A stretch of 64,000 nt of DNA from Mycobacterium celatum (GCF_002101595.1 NZ_LQOM01000051.1:1-64000); one strand, 5' to 3'; counted from the first letter of the stretch, positions 1 to 9,453 are shown. Notes: a model not told the origin generated them from the sequence alone. Program-made: numbers and translations.

Positions 1-1
1 A

Positions 2-3000
2 TCGAGGACCGGGAACGCCGCCGCGCCCCCGGTCACCACCGTGGCCCCGGGCAACGGCGCAACCACTGCACCGGTGGCCCCGGCCAGGCCGGCCGGTCCC
101 CCGCCTGCCGAGGGCGACGAGGTCCAGGTGCTGCGCGGTGCCGCCGCGGCCGTCGTCAAGAACATGTCCGCCTCGCTGGATGTGCCGACTGCGACCAGTG
201 TCCGGGCCATTCCGGCCAAGCTGCTGATCGACAACCGGACCGTCATCAACAACCAGCTCAAGCGCAACCGCGGCGGCAAGATCTCGTTCACCCACCTGCT
301 GGGATACGCGGTGGTTCGGGCGATCAAGAAGTACCCGAACATGAACCGCCACTTCGCAGAAGTCGACGGCAAGCCCAGCGCGGTCACGCCCGCGCACACC
401 AATCTGGGCCTGGCGATCGACCTGCAGGGCAAGGACGGCAAGCGGTCGTTGGTGGTGGCCGGCATCAAGCGCTGCGAGAGCATGCGCTTCGCGCAGTTCG
501 TCACCGCCTATGAGGACATCGTGCGCCGGGCTCGCGACGGCAAGCTGACCGCCGAAGACTTTGCGGGCGTGACGGTTTCGCTTACCAACCCGGGCACCAT
601 CGGCACCGTGCACTCGGTGCCGCGGCTGATGGCCGGTCAGGGCGCCATCATCGGCGTCGGCGCCATGGAATACCCGGCCGAATTCCAGGGCGCCAGCCCG
701 GAACGCATTGCCGAACTCGGGATCGGCAAGCTGATCACGCTGACGTCGACCTACGACCATCGCATCATCCAGGGCGCGGAATCCGGCGATTTCTTGCGCA
801 CCATCCACGAAATGGTGCTCTCCGACAGCTTCTGGGATGAGATCTTCCGCGAGCTGTCCATCCCGTATGAGCCGGTGCGCTGGCGCCCGGACAACCCGGA
901 CTCGATCGTCGACAAGAATGCCCGTGTCGTCGAGCTGATCGCGGCCTACCGCAACCGCGGCCACCTGATGGCCGACACCGATCCCCTGCGGCTGGACAAC
1001 ACCCGCTTCCGTTCTCACCCCGACCTCGACGTGCTGACCCACGGGCTGACGCTGTGGGACCTCGATCGGGTGTTCAAAGTCAACGGCTTTGCGGGCGCGG
1101 AGTACAAGAAGTTGCGCGACGTGCTCTCGGTGCTGCGCGATGCCTACTGCCGGCATGTCGGCGTGGAGTACACCCACATCCTCGAACCCGAACAGCAGAA
1201 GTGGCTGCAGGAGCGGATCGAAGTCAAGCACGACAAGCCGACCGTCGCCCAGCAGAAGTACATCCTGTCAAAGCTCAACGCTGCCGAAGCTTTCGAGACC
1301 TTCCTGCAGACCAAATACGTTGGACAGAAACGTTTCTCACTGGAAGGTGCCGAGACTGTCATCCCGATGATGGACGCAGCCATCGACCAGTGCGCGGAAC
1401 ACGGCCTGGACGAAGTGGTCATCGGCATGCCGCACCGCGGGCGGCTCAACGTGCTGGCCAACATCGTCGGCAAGCCGTACTCGCAGATCTTCAGCGAGTT
1501 CGAGGGCAACCTGAACCCGGCCCAGGCGCACGGGTCCGGCGACGTCAAGTACCACCTCGGCGCCACCGGCGTGTACATACAGATGTTCGGCGACAACGAC
1601 ATTCAGGTGTCGCTGACCGCGAACCCGTCGCACCTCGAGGCCGTCGACCCCGTCCTGGAGGGGCTGGTGCGAGCCAAGCAGGACCTGCTCGACAAGGGCC
1701 TCGGCGAGGACGGGTTCTCGGTGGTGCCGATGATGTTGCACGGCGACGCCGCGTTCGCCGGGCAGGGCGTGGTGGCCGAAACGCTGAACCTGGCGTTGCT
1801 ACCCGGTTACCGGGTCGGCGGCACCATCCACATCATCGTCAACAACCAGATCGGTTTCACCACTTCGCCAGAGCACTCCAAGTCCAGCGAATACTGCACC
1901 GACGTCGCGAAGATGATCGGTGCGCCGATCTTCCACGTCAACGGTGACGATCCCGAAGCGTGCGAGTGGGTGGCGCGGCTGGCGGTGGACTTCCGGCAGA
2001 AGTTCCACAAGGACGTCATTATCGACATGCTGTGCTATCGCCGTCGCGGCCACAACGAGGGCGACGACCCGTCGATGACGAACCCGTACATGTACGACGT
2101 GATCGACACCAAACGCGGTGCGCGCAAGAGCTATACGGAAGCGCTGATCGGTCGCGGCGACATCTCGATGAAGGAAGCCGAAGACGCGCTGCGCGACTAC
2201 CAGGGCCAGTTGGAGCGGGTGTTCAACGAGGTCCGTGACCTGGAGAAGCACGGCGTGCAGCCCAGTGAATCGGTCGAGTCCGACCAGATGATTCCCGCGG
2301 GGCTGTCCACCGCGGTGGACAAGTCGCTGCTGGCCCGCATCGGTGATGCCCACCTGGCCATGCCGGAGGGGTTCTCCGTGCACCCGCGGGTCAAGCCCGT
2401 GCTGGAAAAACGCCGGGAGATGGCTTATGAGGGCAAAGTCGATTGGGCGTTCGCCGAATTGCTGGCGCTGGGTTCGCTTGTGGCAGAAGGCAAGCTGGTG
2501 CGGCTCTCCGGGCAAGACACCCGGCGCGGCACGTTCTCGCAACGGCATTCGGTGATCATCGACCGCAACACCGGCGCGGAGTTCACCCCGCTGCAACTGC
2601 TGGCCACCAACCCTGACGGCACTCCGACCGGCGGCAAATTCCTGGTCTACGACTCGCCGTTGTCCGAATTCGCCGCTGTCGGTTTCGAATACGGCTACAC
2701 AGTGGGCAACCCGGACGCATTTGTGATGTGGGAGGCGCAGTTCGGCGACTTCGTCAACGGCGCCCAGTCGATCATCGACGAGTTCATCAGCTCCGGCGAG
2801 GCCAAGTGGGGGCAGCTGTCCAACGTGGTGCTGTTGCTGCCGCACGGTCATGAGGGCCAGGGTCCCGACCACACGTCGGGCCGCATCGAACGCTTCCTGC
2901 AGCTGTGGGCCGAGGGTTCGATGACGATCGCGATGCCGTCGACCCCGGCGAACTACTTCCACTTGTTGCGCCGGCATGCGCTCGACGGCATCCAGCGGCC

Positions 3001-3496
3001 GCTGATCGTGTTCACCCCGAAGTCGATGCTGCGCAACAAGGCCGCGGTCAGCGACATCAAGGACTTCACCGAGATCAAGTTCCGCTCGGTGCTCGAGGAG
3101 CCCACCTACGAGGACGGCGTCGGCGATCGCGGAAATGTCAAACGGATCCTGTTGACCAGCGGAAAGCTGTACTACGAGTTGGTGGCCCGCAAGGCCAAGG
3201 ACAACCGGGACGACGTCGCGATCGTGCGCATCGAGCAGCTGGCGCCGCTGCCGCGACGGCGGCTCAACGAAACGCTCGACCGGTACCCGAACGTCAACGA
3301 GTACTTCTGGGTGCAGGAAGAGCCGGCGAACCAGGGCGCGTGGCCGCGGTTCGGCTTAGAGCTGCCCGAAATGGTGCCGGACAAACTGACTGGCATCAAA
3401 CGGATTTCACGCCGCGCGATGTCGGCGCCGTCGTCGGGTTCGTCGAAGGTGCACGCCGTCGAGCAACAGGAAATCATAGACCTGGCGTTCGGCTGA
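2..3496 (+). CDS. kgd: Multifunctional 2-oxoglutarate decarboxylase/dehydrogenase E1 (Kgd/SucA), 5' end missing
   Basis: Cytosolic ThDP enzyme acting on 2-oxoglutarate (decarboxylase, E1 of the dehydrogenase complex and carboligase) at the entry to the second half of the TCA cycle. The frame is open from base 2, so the first roughly 70-80 codons lie outside the window; the GTG at 41 is internal. After an Ala/Pro-rich linker comes an E2-like acyltransferase domain with the catalytic DHRIIQG motif at about 755, then the E1 part with the ThDP/Mg motif HGDAAFAGQG at about 1738 and NNQIGF at 1841. This E2-E1 fusion is typical of actinobacterial Kgd (about 1230 aa, Rv1248c). In the family, the N-terminal region and GarA binding control activity. 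Family identity is certain; the exact activity balance cannot be read from sequence. Confidence 0.97.
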   Translation, partial: SRTGNAAAPPVTTVAPGNGATTAPVAPARPAGPPPAEGDEVQVLRGAAAAVVKNMSASLDVPTATSVRAIPAKLLIDNRTVINNQLKRNRGGKISFTHLLGYAVVRAIKKYPNMNRHFAEVDGKPSAVTPAHTNLGLAIDLQGKDGKRSLVVAGIKRCESMRFAQFVTAYEDIVRRARDGKLTAEDFAGVTVSLTNPGTIGTVHSVPRLMAGQGAIIGVGAMEYPAEFQGASPERIAELGIGKLITLTSTYDHRIIQGAESGDFLRTIHEMVLSDSFWDEIFRELSIPYEPVRWRPDNPDSIVDKNARVVELIAAYRNRGHLMADTDPLRLDNTRFRSHPDLDVLTHGLTLWDLDRVFKVNGFAGAEYKKLRDVLSVLRDAYCRHVGVEYTHILEPEQQKWLQERIEVKHDKPTVAQQKYILSKLNAAEAFETFLQTKYVGQKRFSLEGAETVIPMMDAAIDQCAEHGLDEVVIGMPHRGRLNVLANIVGKPYSQIFSEFEGNLNPAQAHGSGDVKYHLGATGVYIQMFGDNDIQVSLTANPSHLEAVDPVLEGLVRAKQDLLDKGLGEDGFSVVPMMLHGDAAFAGQGVVAETLNLALLPGYRVGGTIHIIVNNQIGFTTSPEHSKSSEYCTDVAKMIGAPIFHVNGDDPEACEWVARLAVDFRQKFHKDVIIDMLCYRRRGHNEGDDPSMTNPYMYDVIDTKRGARKSYTEALIGRGDISMKEAEDALRDYQGQLERVFNEVRDLEKHGVQPSESVESDQMIPAGLSTAVDKSLLARIGDAHLAMPEGFSVHPRVKPVLEKRREMAYEGKVDWAFAELLALGSLVAEGKLVRLSGQDTRRGTFSQRHSVIIDRNTGAEFTPLQLLATNPDGTPTGGKFLVYDSPLSEFAAVGFEYGYTVGNPDAFVMWEAQFGDFVNGAQSIIDEFISSGEAKWGQLSNVVLLLPHGHEGQGPDHTSGRIERFLQLWAEGSMTIAMPSTPANYFHLLRRHALDGIQRPLIVFTPKSMLRNKAAVSDIKDFTEIKFRSVLEEPTYEDGVGDRGNVKRILLTSGKLYYELVARKAKDNRDDVAIVRIEQLAPLPRRRLNETLDRYPNVNEYFWVQEEPANQGAWPRFGLELPEMVPDKLTGIKRISRRAMSAPSSGSSKVHAVEQQEIIDLAFG

Positions 3497-3595
3497 GCGG
3501 TTCTGGGGCATTCCCCGCACGCTCGCGGGGGCCATGTAGGCCGTACCACGAGTACCGGCTAGCCTCATCGGCAGCTACTGATTAAAGGAGTCTCC

Positions 3596-4426
3596 ATGGA
3601 GGGGTTTGCCGGGAAGGTGGCCGTGGTCACCGGCGCCGGTTCGGGTATCGGCCAGGCGCTGGCCATCGAGCTGGCCCGCTCGGGCGCGAAGTTGGCGATC
3701 AGCGATATCAACACCGAAGGGCTGGCGCAGACCGAGGAGCGACTCAAGGCGATCGGCGCGCCGGTCAAGGCGGACCGCCTCAACGTCGCCGAGCGCGAGG
3801 CCTTCCTGGTCTACGCCGACGCCGTCAACGAGCATTTCGGCAAGGTGAACCAGATCTACAACAATGCCGGCATCGCGTTCACCGGTGACATCGAGATCAG
3901 CCAATTCAAGGACATCGAACGGGTGATGGACGTCGACTTCTGGGGCGTCGTGAATGGCACCAAGGCCTTTCTGCCGCACCTGATCGCTTCCGGCGACGGG
4001 CATGTCATCAACGTCTCCAGCGTTTTCGGGCTGTTCTCTGTGCCGGGGCAGGCTGCCTACAACTCGGCCAAATTCGCCGTGCGCGGCTTCACCGAAGCGC
4101 TGCGGCAGGAGATGATCCTGGCCGGTCATCCGGTGAAGGTGACCACCGTGCATCCCGGCGGCATCAAAACCGCGATCGCCCGCAACGCCACGGCCGCCGA
4201 AGGGGTCGACACCAAGGAACTGGCCGACTTCTTTGACAAGCGCCTCGCCAGCACCAGCCCGCAACGAGCCGCCCGGATCATCCTGGAAGCCGTGCGCAAG
4301 AACAAGGCCCGGGTCCTCGTCGGTCCGGACGCCAAGGTGCTGGACCTGCTCGTGCGGGCGACCGGTTCCGGCTATCAGCGGCTGTTCGCCTCGGTGATGG
4401 GCCGGGCGATGCCGTCTACCCGCTAA
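3596..4426 (+). CDS. Short-chain dehydrogenase/reductase (Rv1245c-like)
   Basis: A 276-aa classical SDR. The Rossmann glycine motif VTGAGSGIG is at residues 10-18, NNAG appears near residue 87, and the catalytic Ser (NVSS) and the Tyr-x3-Lys pair (YNSAK) follow in order. ATG 3596 is preceded by AAAGGAG at good spacing. The gene lies 99 bp downstream of kgd on the same strand and could be cotranscribed; in M. tuberculosis relBE lies between them and here it does not. Substrate unknown; members of this subgroup act on lipids or sterols, which is only a family-level statement. Confidence 0.9.
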   Translation: MEGFAGKVAVVTGAGSGIGQALAIELARSGAKLAISDINTEGLAQTEERLKAIGAPVKADRLNVAEREAFLVYADAVNEHFGKVNQIYNNAGIAFTGDIEISQFKDIERVMDVDFWGVVNGTKAFLPHLIASGDGHVINVSSVFGLFSVPGQAAYNSAKFAVRGFTEALRQEMILAGHPVKVTTVHPGGIKTAIARNATAAEGVDTKELADFFDKRLASTSPQRAARIILEAVRKNKARVLVGPDAKVLDLLVRATGSGYQRLFASVMGRAMPSTR

Positions 4427-4440
4427 GTCGTCCACACTGG

Positions 4441-4502
4441 CGCGAACGTGCGCAAACCCGGGAATTAGCGCGGCGTGTCGACCGGGGACGCGCACGCTCG
4501 CG
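4441..4502. repeat. Intergenic inverted repeat, family A
   Basis: Arms CGCGAACGTGCGC (4441-4453) and GCGCACGCTCGCG (4490-4502) pair with one mismatch around a 36-nt centre containing GCGGCGTGTCG. It lies between the convergent SDR and lpqZ genes, where a bidirectional terminator is plausible. Related copies are at 29222 and 41724. Confidence 0.75.
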
Positions 4503-4510
4503 GGAGAAGG

Positions 4511-5359
4511 TTAGCGTCCCAACGGGTGTTCGCCGATCCACGCGTCGGCCACCGCCTGCGGGTCGGCGCCCTTGGCGACCTGCCGGCGCATGTCGACCAG
4601 CGCGGCGGTGTCGAGCACACCGGCCACCTCGTTGATCGCCAGCAGCTGCCGATCGCTCAGTTCGTTGCGGCGATACAGCGGCACCACGTTTTCGGCCTGC
4701 ACCAGCGCCGGCTTCCCGTCGGCCAGCACCACCAGGTCCCCGGGCACGTCAGGGGCAGCCGTGCTGGTCCACGCCGCCGTCACCTCGCCATCTCGCAGCG
4801 CTGCGAACATCGTTGCGCTGTCCGGAAATTCGTGTGGAGGGGGCAGTTGACAGCTACTTACCTTGGCGGGCACGCGGGCGCCGAGGAGTGACGCGACGAC
4901 CAGGCCGTCGCAATGCCGGGGCAACACGCTCAGTTCGGTACCGCCCCACGCTTTGGCGGTCGACTGGGTTACCGCCAGCGCGGGCTTGTCCTCCGCAGCG
5001 GTCGCGTAGTCCCCGGCGGCGATCCCCTCCGGGAGCACGCCGATCATCGCCCGGTAGACCTGCTCGTCGGATCGCACCTTCGCACCTGGCTGGAAAACCT
5101 GCAGCACCCGGCCGGTGAATCCGGGGACGACGTTGTACGCGCCGGCGTCCAGCTTGCTCAGCGGGTCGGGCGCCGGCTCGCTGCGCGCCGGGAAACCGTA
5201 CGAGCGCAGCGCCCCGACATAGACGTCGGCGAGCAGCACCGACATTGCGTCGCGCTGGGATCCGACCACCAGTTCGGACGCCTGGTTGTGCGTGTCGCCG
5301 CACCCGCACAGCGCGAGCGCCGCAGCGAGCACCAGCGCGACAAACCTACCGGCGGTCAC
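4511..5359 (-). CDS. lpqZ: LpqZ-like lipoprotein, substrate-binding protein of the glycine betaine/OpuAC type
   Basis: A 282-aa secreted lipoprotein resembling osmoprotectant (QAT family) solute-binding proteins, anchored outside the membrane through a lipidated Cys. GTG 5359 overlaps the malic enzyme stop by 4 bp (GTGA) and begins a signal peptide: positively charged VTAGR, a hydrophobic stretch, then lipobox LCGC. The frame stays open upstream, but that part only shadows the malic enzyme gene. It is the last gene of an mdh-malic enzyme-lpqZ run. No permease or ATPase genes adjoin it, so the transport partner and ligand are unknown. Confidence 0.88.
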   Translation of the reverse strand: MTAGRFVALVLAAALALCGCGDTHNQASELVVGSQRDAMSVLLADVYVGALRSYGFPARSEPAPDPLSKLDAGAYNVVPGFTGRVLQVFQPGAKVRSDEQVYRAMIGVLPEGIAAGDYATAAEDKPALAVTQSTAKAWGGTELSVLPRHCDGLVVASLLGARVPAKVSSCQLPPPHEFPDSATMFAALRDGEVTAAWTSTAAPDVPGDLVVLADGKPALVQAENVVPLYRRNELSDRQLLAINEVAGVLDTAALVDMRRQVAKGADPQAVADAWIGEHPLGR

Positions 5360-6525
5360 TCGGCGGTATCGGCGGCTGCTGCCACCGCGGCCGCCACCGC
5401 CGGTCCCACCCGCGGGTCCAGCGGGCTTGGCACGATCCGGTCCGGCGCCAGGTCGTCGGCGACGACGGAGACGATCGCCTCGGCCGCGGCCACCTTCATC
5501 GCCTCGGTGATCCGGCGGGCGCCGGCATCCAGCGCGCCGAGGAAGACCCCGGGGAACGCCAGCACATTGTTGATCTGGTTGGGGAAATCGCTGCGGCCGG
5601 TGGCGACGATCGCCGCGTGCCGGGCCGCCACATCCGGATGGATCTCCGGGTCGGGGTTCGACAGCGCGAACACGATGCCGTCCGGGGCCATCGTCGCGAT
5701 CAGCTCTTCGGGAACCACACCGCCCGACACACCCAGGAACATGTCGGCCCCCTTGAGCGCCTCGACCATGCCGCCGGTGAGGCCGTCGGGGTTGCTGCAC
5801 CGCGCCAGGTCGGCCTTGATGGTGGTCAGGTCGTCGCGCCCGGCGTGCAGGATCCCGCGCGAGTCCAGCAGCGTGATGTGCGAAATACCCACGGACATCA
5901 GAATTTTCGCGCATGCCAAGCCCGCCGCGCCGACACCGGAAATCACCACGCGCAGCGAGGCCATGTCACGGCCGAGCACCTTGGTCGCGCCGATCAACGC
6001 CGCCAGCACCACGATTGCGGTTCCGTGCTGGTCGTCGTGCATGACCGGGCAGTCCAGCGCCTCGATCAGGCGGCGTTCGATCTCGAAACACCGCGGCGCG
6101 GAGATGTCCTCGAGGTTCACCGCGCCGAAGGTCGGCCGCAACCGCACCAGGGTGTCGATGATCTCGTCGGGATCCTTGGTGTCCAACACGATCGGGATCG
6201 AGTCCAGGCCCGCGAACGCCTTGAACAGCGCGCACTTGCCCTCCATCACCGGCAGCGCCGCCGCGGCGCCGATGTCGCCGAGACCCAGAACCGCGCTGCC
6301 GTCGCTGACCACGGCCACCAGTCGGTGCGCCCATGTGTAGCGAGCGGCCAGCGTGTGGTCGGCGGCAATCGCGCGACTGACCTGTGCCACGCCCGGGGTG
6401 TAGGCGATCGACAGCGCGCGTTGGGTGTCCAGCGGGGCCCTCAACTGCATGGAAAGCTTTCCGGCCAGGTGCGCCTCGAAGATCTCCTCGTCTTCTAAGA
6501 CGATGTGCGGGCTTGGTTCGGACAC
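5356..6525 (-). CDS. Malic enzyme (NAD(P)-dependent malate oxidoreductase, decarboxylating), short form
   Basis: Oxidative decarboxylation of malate to pyruvate. The 389-aa length matches short bacterial malic enzymes (malic N-domain plus NAD-binding domain) and lacks the phosphotransacetylase domain of MaeB. Visible features are the YTPGVA motif near residue 42, the SDGSAVLGLGDIG stretch, MHDDQHGTA in the active site and a Rossmann motif SGVGAAGLA. GTG 6525 is 20 bp below the mdh stop, so the two malate enzymes are probably cotranscribed. M. tuberculosis has its mez (Rv2332) elsewhere, so this local gene is a lineage difference (from memory). NAD versus NADP preference cannot be decided. Confidence 0.92.
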   Translation of the reverse strand: MSEPSPHIVLEDEEIFEAHLAGKLSMQLRAPLDTQRALSIAYTPGVAQVSRAIAADHTLAARYTWAHRLVAVVSDGSAVLGLGDIGAAAALPVMEGKCALFKAFAGLDSIPIVLDTKDPDEIIDTLVRLRPTFGAVNLEDISAPRCFEIERRLIEALDCPVMHDDQHGTAIVVLAALIGATKVLGRDMASLRVVISGVGAAGLACAKILMSVGISHITLLDSRGILHAGRDDLTTIKADLARCSNPDGLTGGMVEALKGADMFLGVSGGVVPEELIATMAPDGIVFALSNPDPEIHPDVAARHAAIVATGRSDFPNQINNVLAFPGVFLGALDAGARRITEAMKVAAAEAIVSVVADDLAPDRIVPSPLDPRVGPAVAAAVAAAADTAE

Positions 6526-6545
6526 GTCCTTGAGCGTACTGCGGC

Positions 6546-7535
6546 TCAGATCAGCCCCAGTTCGGTGACCGCCTTGCGCTCGTCGGCGAGCTCGGCGGTC
6601 GACTTGTCGATCCGCCCGCGCGAGAACTCGTCGATCTCAAGCCCCTGGACGATGCTCCAGTTGCCGTTCTTGGTGGTCACAGGGAACGACGAGATCAGGC
6701 CCTCCGGCACGTCGTAGGAGCCGTCGGAGACGACGGCCATCGACACCCAGTCGCCGTCGGGGGTGCCCAGCAGCCAGTCGCGGGCGGCGTCGATCGTCGC
6801 CGAGGCGGCCGAGGCGGCCGAGGAGGCGCCGCGCGCGTCGATGATGGCCGCGCCCCGCTTGGCGACGGTCGGGATGAAGTCGTTTTCGATCCAGGCCTGA
6901 TCGCCCACGACCTCGGCTGCGTTCTTGCCCTTCACCTCGGCGTGGAAGATGTCGGGGTACTGGGTGGCCGAGTGGTTGCCCCAGATCGTCATCTTCTTGA
7001 TGTCGGTGACCTTGGCCCCGGTTTTCTTAGCCAGCTGCGAAATGGCGCGGTTGTGGTCCAGCCGCGTCAGCGCGGAGAACCGCTCCTTGGGGATGTCGGG
7101 CGCGTTGCTCATCGCGATCAGCGCGTTGGTGTTGGCCGGGTTCCCGGTCACGCCGATACGGACGTCGGCGGCGGCAACCTCGTTGAGGGCCTTGCCCTGG
7201 GCGGTGAAGATGGCGCCGTTGGCCTCGAGCAGGTCGCTGCGCTCCATGCCCGGGCCGCGCGGGCGCGCGCCGACGAGCAGCGCCAGGTTGACGCCGCTGA
7301 AGATCTTGTTGGGGTCCGCGCCGATCTCGACGCCGGCCAGTAGCGGGAACGCGCAGTCGTCGAGCTCCATCACCACGCCCTCGAGCGCCTTGAGGGCGGG
7401 CTCGATCTCGAGCAGCCGCAGCTCGATCGGGCGGTCCGGGCCAAGCAGCGAGCCGCTCGCCAGGCGGAACAACAGGCTGTAGCCGATCTGGCCGGCGGCG
7501 CCGGTGACGGCGACCTTGAGGGGTGTTGTGCTCAC
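6546..7535 (-). CDS. mdh: Malate dehydrogenase
   Basis: NAD-dependent malate to oxaloacetate step of the TCA cycle. The protein is 329 aa, the normal length for the mycobacterial enzyme (Rv1240). It has the N-terminal VTGAAGQIGYSL nucleotide-binding loop, the substrate-binding ARPRGPGMERSDLL stretch, the TGNPANTNA segment and the catalytic His in WGNHSATQYPD. GTG 7535 has AAGGAG 9 nt upstream. It is the promoter-proximal gene of the mdh-malic enzyme-lpqZ unit and is divergent from corA. Confidence 0.97.
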   Translation of the reverse strand: MSTTPLKVAVTGAAGQIGYSLLFRLASGSLLGPDRPIELRLLEIEPALKALEGVVMELDDCAFPLLAGVEIGADPNKIFSGVNLALLVGARPRGPGMERSDLLEANGAIFTAQGKALNEVAAADVRIGVTGNPANTNALIAMSNAPDIPKERFSALTRLDHNRAISQLAKKTGAKVTDIKKMTIWGNHSATQYPDIFHAEVKGKNAAEVVGDQAWIENDFIPTVAKRGAAIIDARGASSAASAASATIDAARDWLLGTPDGDWVSMAVVSDGSYDVPEGLISSFPVTTKNGNWSIVQGLEIDEFSRGRIDKSTAELADERKAVTELGLI

Positions 7536-7695
7536 GTCGGTTGCTCCTTGGGCAGTGTTGCGTCGGGTCGAAACTAGCGCACGGACGCGCGACGGAAACC
7601 TCGGGTCGCCTGCTGCGACTCACGGGCGCTGATCTGGCGCGACGCGTAGCATTGCCGACGCTTGGCCCGTACTGCGCTGCAACGGAGGTGACGCG

Positions 7696-8799
7696 ATGCC
7701 GTCGTTTCGCGCGTTATCACCATCGCTGCGACCGGCCGTGCGCGCGAAGGTCGGCGAGCCGGCCACCCCGTCGGTCCAGTCGCCGATCGAGCGGGTCATG
7801 GTCGACTGCGGCGTCTACGTCGAGGGTGTGCGCCTGCCCGGCGTGTACACGCACGCGACGGCGCTGGCCAAGGTGCGGGAGGTCGAACAGGGCGGCCAGA
7901 ACGCGTTCGTCTGGATCGGGCTGCACGAGCCCGACGAACACCAGATGCAAGATGTGGCAGACGTTTTCGGGCTGCACCCGCTGGCAACCGAAGATGCCGT
8001 GCACGCCCACGAACGGCCCAAGCTGGAGCGCTACGACGAGACGCTGTTCCTGGTGCTGAAGACGGTGAATTACGTTCCGCACGACTCGGTGGTGCTGGCC
8101 CGCGAGATCGTCGAGACCGGCGAGATCATGATCTTCGTCGGGAAGAACTTTGTGGTCACGGTCCGGCACGGCGAACACGGCGGGCTCTCCGAGGTGCGCA
8201 AACGCATGGACGCCGACCCCGACCATCTGCGGCTGGGACCCTACGCAGTGATGCATGCGATCGCTGACTACGTGGTGGATCACTACCTTGAGGTGACCAA
8301 CCTGATGGAGACCGACATCGACGCCATCGAGGAGGCGGCGTTCACGCCCGGTGAGCGGACCGACGTCGAACCGATCTATTTGCTCAAGCGCGAAGTCGTC
8401 GAGCTGCGCCGCTGCGTCAGCCCGCTGTCGGTTCCGTTTCAGCGGATGCAGACCGAGCACAAGGACCTGATCTCCAAGGAAGTGCGGCGCTATCTGCGCG
8501 ACGTCGCCGACCACCAGACACAAGCCGCCGACCAGATCGCCGGATACGACGAGATGCTCAGCTCGCTGGTGCAGGCCGCGCTGGCTCGGGTCGGCATGCA
8601 GCAGAACACCGACATGCGCAAGATGTCGGCGTGGGCCGCCATCATCGCCATGCCGACCATGATCGCCGGGATCTACGGCATGAACTTCGAGTACATGCCG
8701 ATCCTTCACAAGACCTGGGGTTACCCGGTGGTGCTCGTCGTGATGGCGACGATCTGCCTGGTCCTGTACCGCACCTTCCGGCGCAACCGCTGGCTATAG
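7696..8799 (+). CDS. corA: Magnesium/cobalt transporter CorA
   Basis: A 367-aa inner-membrane Mg2+ channel. A long cytoplasmic alpha/beta domain and stalk helices occupy residues 1-300. Two C-terminal membrane helices follow, the first ending in the diagnostic loop motif YGMNFEYMP and the second followed by a basic tail (RTFRRNRW). The start ATG 7696 has GGAGGTGACGCG in front, an excellent ribosome binding site. Equivalent to Rv1239c in position. It is transcribed alone and converges with the SUFU-domain gene. Confidence 0.96.
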   Translation: MPSFRALSPSLRPAVRAKVGEPATPSVQSPIERVMVDCGVYVEGVRLPGVYTHATALAKVREVEQGGQNAFVWIGLHEPDEHQMQDVADVFGLHPLATEDAVHAHERPKLERYDETLFLVLKTVNYVPHDSVVLAREIVETGEIMIFVGKNFVVTVRHGEHGGLSEVRKRMDADPDHLRLGPYAVMHAIADYVVDHYLEVTNLMETDIDAIEEAAFTPGERTDVEPIYLLKREVVELRRCVSPLSVPFQRMQTEHKDLISKEVRRYLRDVADHQTQAADQIAGYDEMLSSLVQAALARVGMQQNTDMRKMSAWAAIIAMPTMIAGIYGMNFEYMPILHKTWGYPVVLVVMATICLVLYRTFRRNRWL

Positions 8800-8803
8800 T
8801 CCC

Positions 8804-8865
8804 GCGAGCAGACAGAGAATCGCGTTACCGCAGCCGAATTCATGCGATTCTGCGTCTGTTCACGC
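8804..8865. repeat. Intergenic inverted repeat, family B
   Basis: Left arm 8804-8823 (GCGAGCAGACAGAGAATCGC) pairs with right arm 8844-8865 with a few mismatches and bulges. The right arm carries GCGATTCTGCGTCTG and covers the stop codon of the SUFU gene. It sits at a convergent gene junction. Relatives are at 25214, 40683 and 46532. Confidence 0.75.
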
Positions 8866-9453
8866 AGAAGAGGCGCGGCGGTTTGGCGAAAGGACGTCGA
8901 CGCCGTCGGCCCGCCACGCCTCGCGCATGGCGTCGGCCCCTTTGAGTCGCACCCACGCCGCCTCGGTCGCGGTAATCGGTGTCGCCGACAAAAAAGTCAC
9001 CGGCTCGCGCGGCGACTCCAGCGGCAGCTCGCCGATGTCGCTGCGGCCCAACAACACCGCGGTGAACGGCGCCGGCCCGGACGCTTTCGCCCACAGCGGC
9101 GAGCCGAGGTCGATCAGACCATCGGGCACCAGCACCACGCCCTCGACCGCCGGCGTGGCCGCCACGACGGCCAGGCTACGGGCCAGCCCGGTAATCGGTC
9201 CCGGATCACGCAGGCGCAGAACGACTTCGGCACGCGGACCCCGCAACGGATCGGCGACCATCGCGGTCGGATCGACCATCGGATGCCGCGAACAACCCAG
9301 CGACACGTAGTGGACCACGCCGTCGCTGCCCGGCGGGAAACGCAGCACCTCGATGGGCTCGGTGCCCAGAAAGGTCACACTCGCGACATCGGGCTGCGCG
9401 TCGGCAAAGTGCCCGCACAGGTGTGTGCGGACTTCAGCCAGAATCTGTGTCAC
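8860..9453 (-). CDS. Suppressor-of-fused (SUFU) domain protein
   Basis: A 197-aa cytosolic protein that looks like a bacterial SUFU-domain protein: an N-terminal helix (MTQILAEVRTHL), then a beta-rich core with YVSLGCSRHPM and an acidic/hydrophobic LLRSDIGELP-like segment. GTG 9453 lies inside the last codons of sugC (20 bp overlap), so it is translationally coupled as the last gene of the lpqY-sugABC operon. Bacterial SUFU proteins have no settled function; some serve as immunity proteins in contact-dependent systems, but nothing toxin-like is adjacent. A role connected with trehalose import is inferred only from position. Confidence 0.72.
   Translation of the reverse strand: MTQILAEVRTHLCGHFADAQPDVASVTFLGTEPIEVLRFPPGSDGVVHYVSLGCSRHPMVDPTAMVADPLRGPRAEVVLRLRDPGPITGLARSLAVVAATPAVEGVVLVPDGLIDLGSPLWAKASGPAPFTAVLLGRSDIGELPLESPREPVTFLSATPITATEAAWVRLKGADAMREAWRADGVDVLSPNRRASSA

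Noticed and set aside
1799..2977. 392-codon antisense frame within kgd
   Set aside because: Its third-position GC phase belongs to kgd and no family motif is visible.
4511..5914. Extended 467-aa form of lpqZ
   Set aside because: The extra N-terminal part shadows the malic enzyme gene; the signal peptide and lipobox start at GTG 5359.
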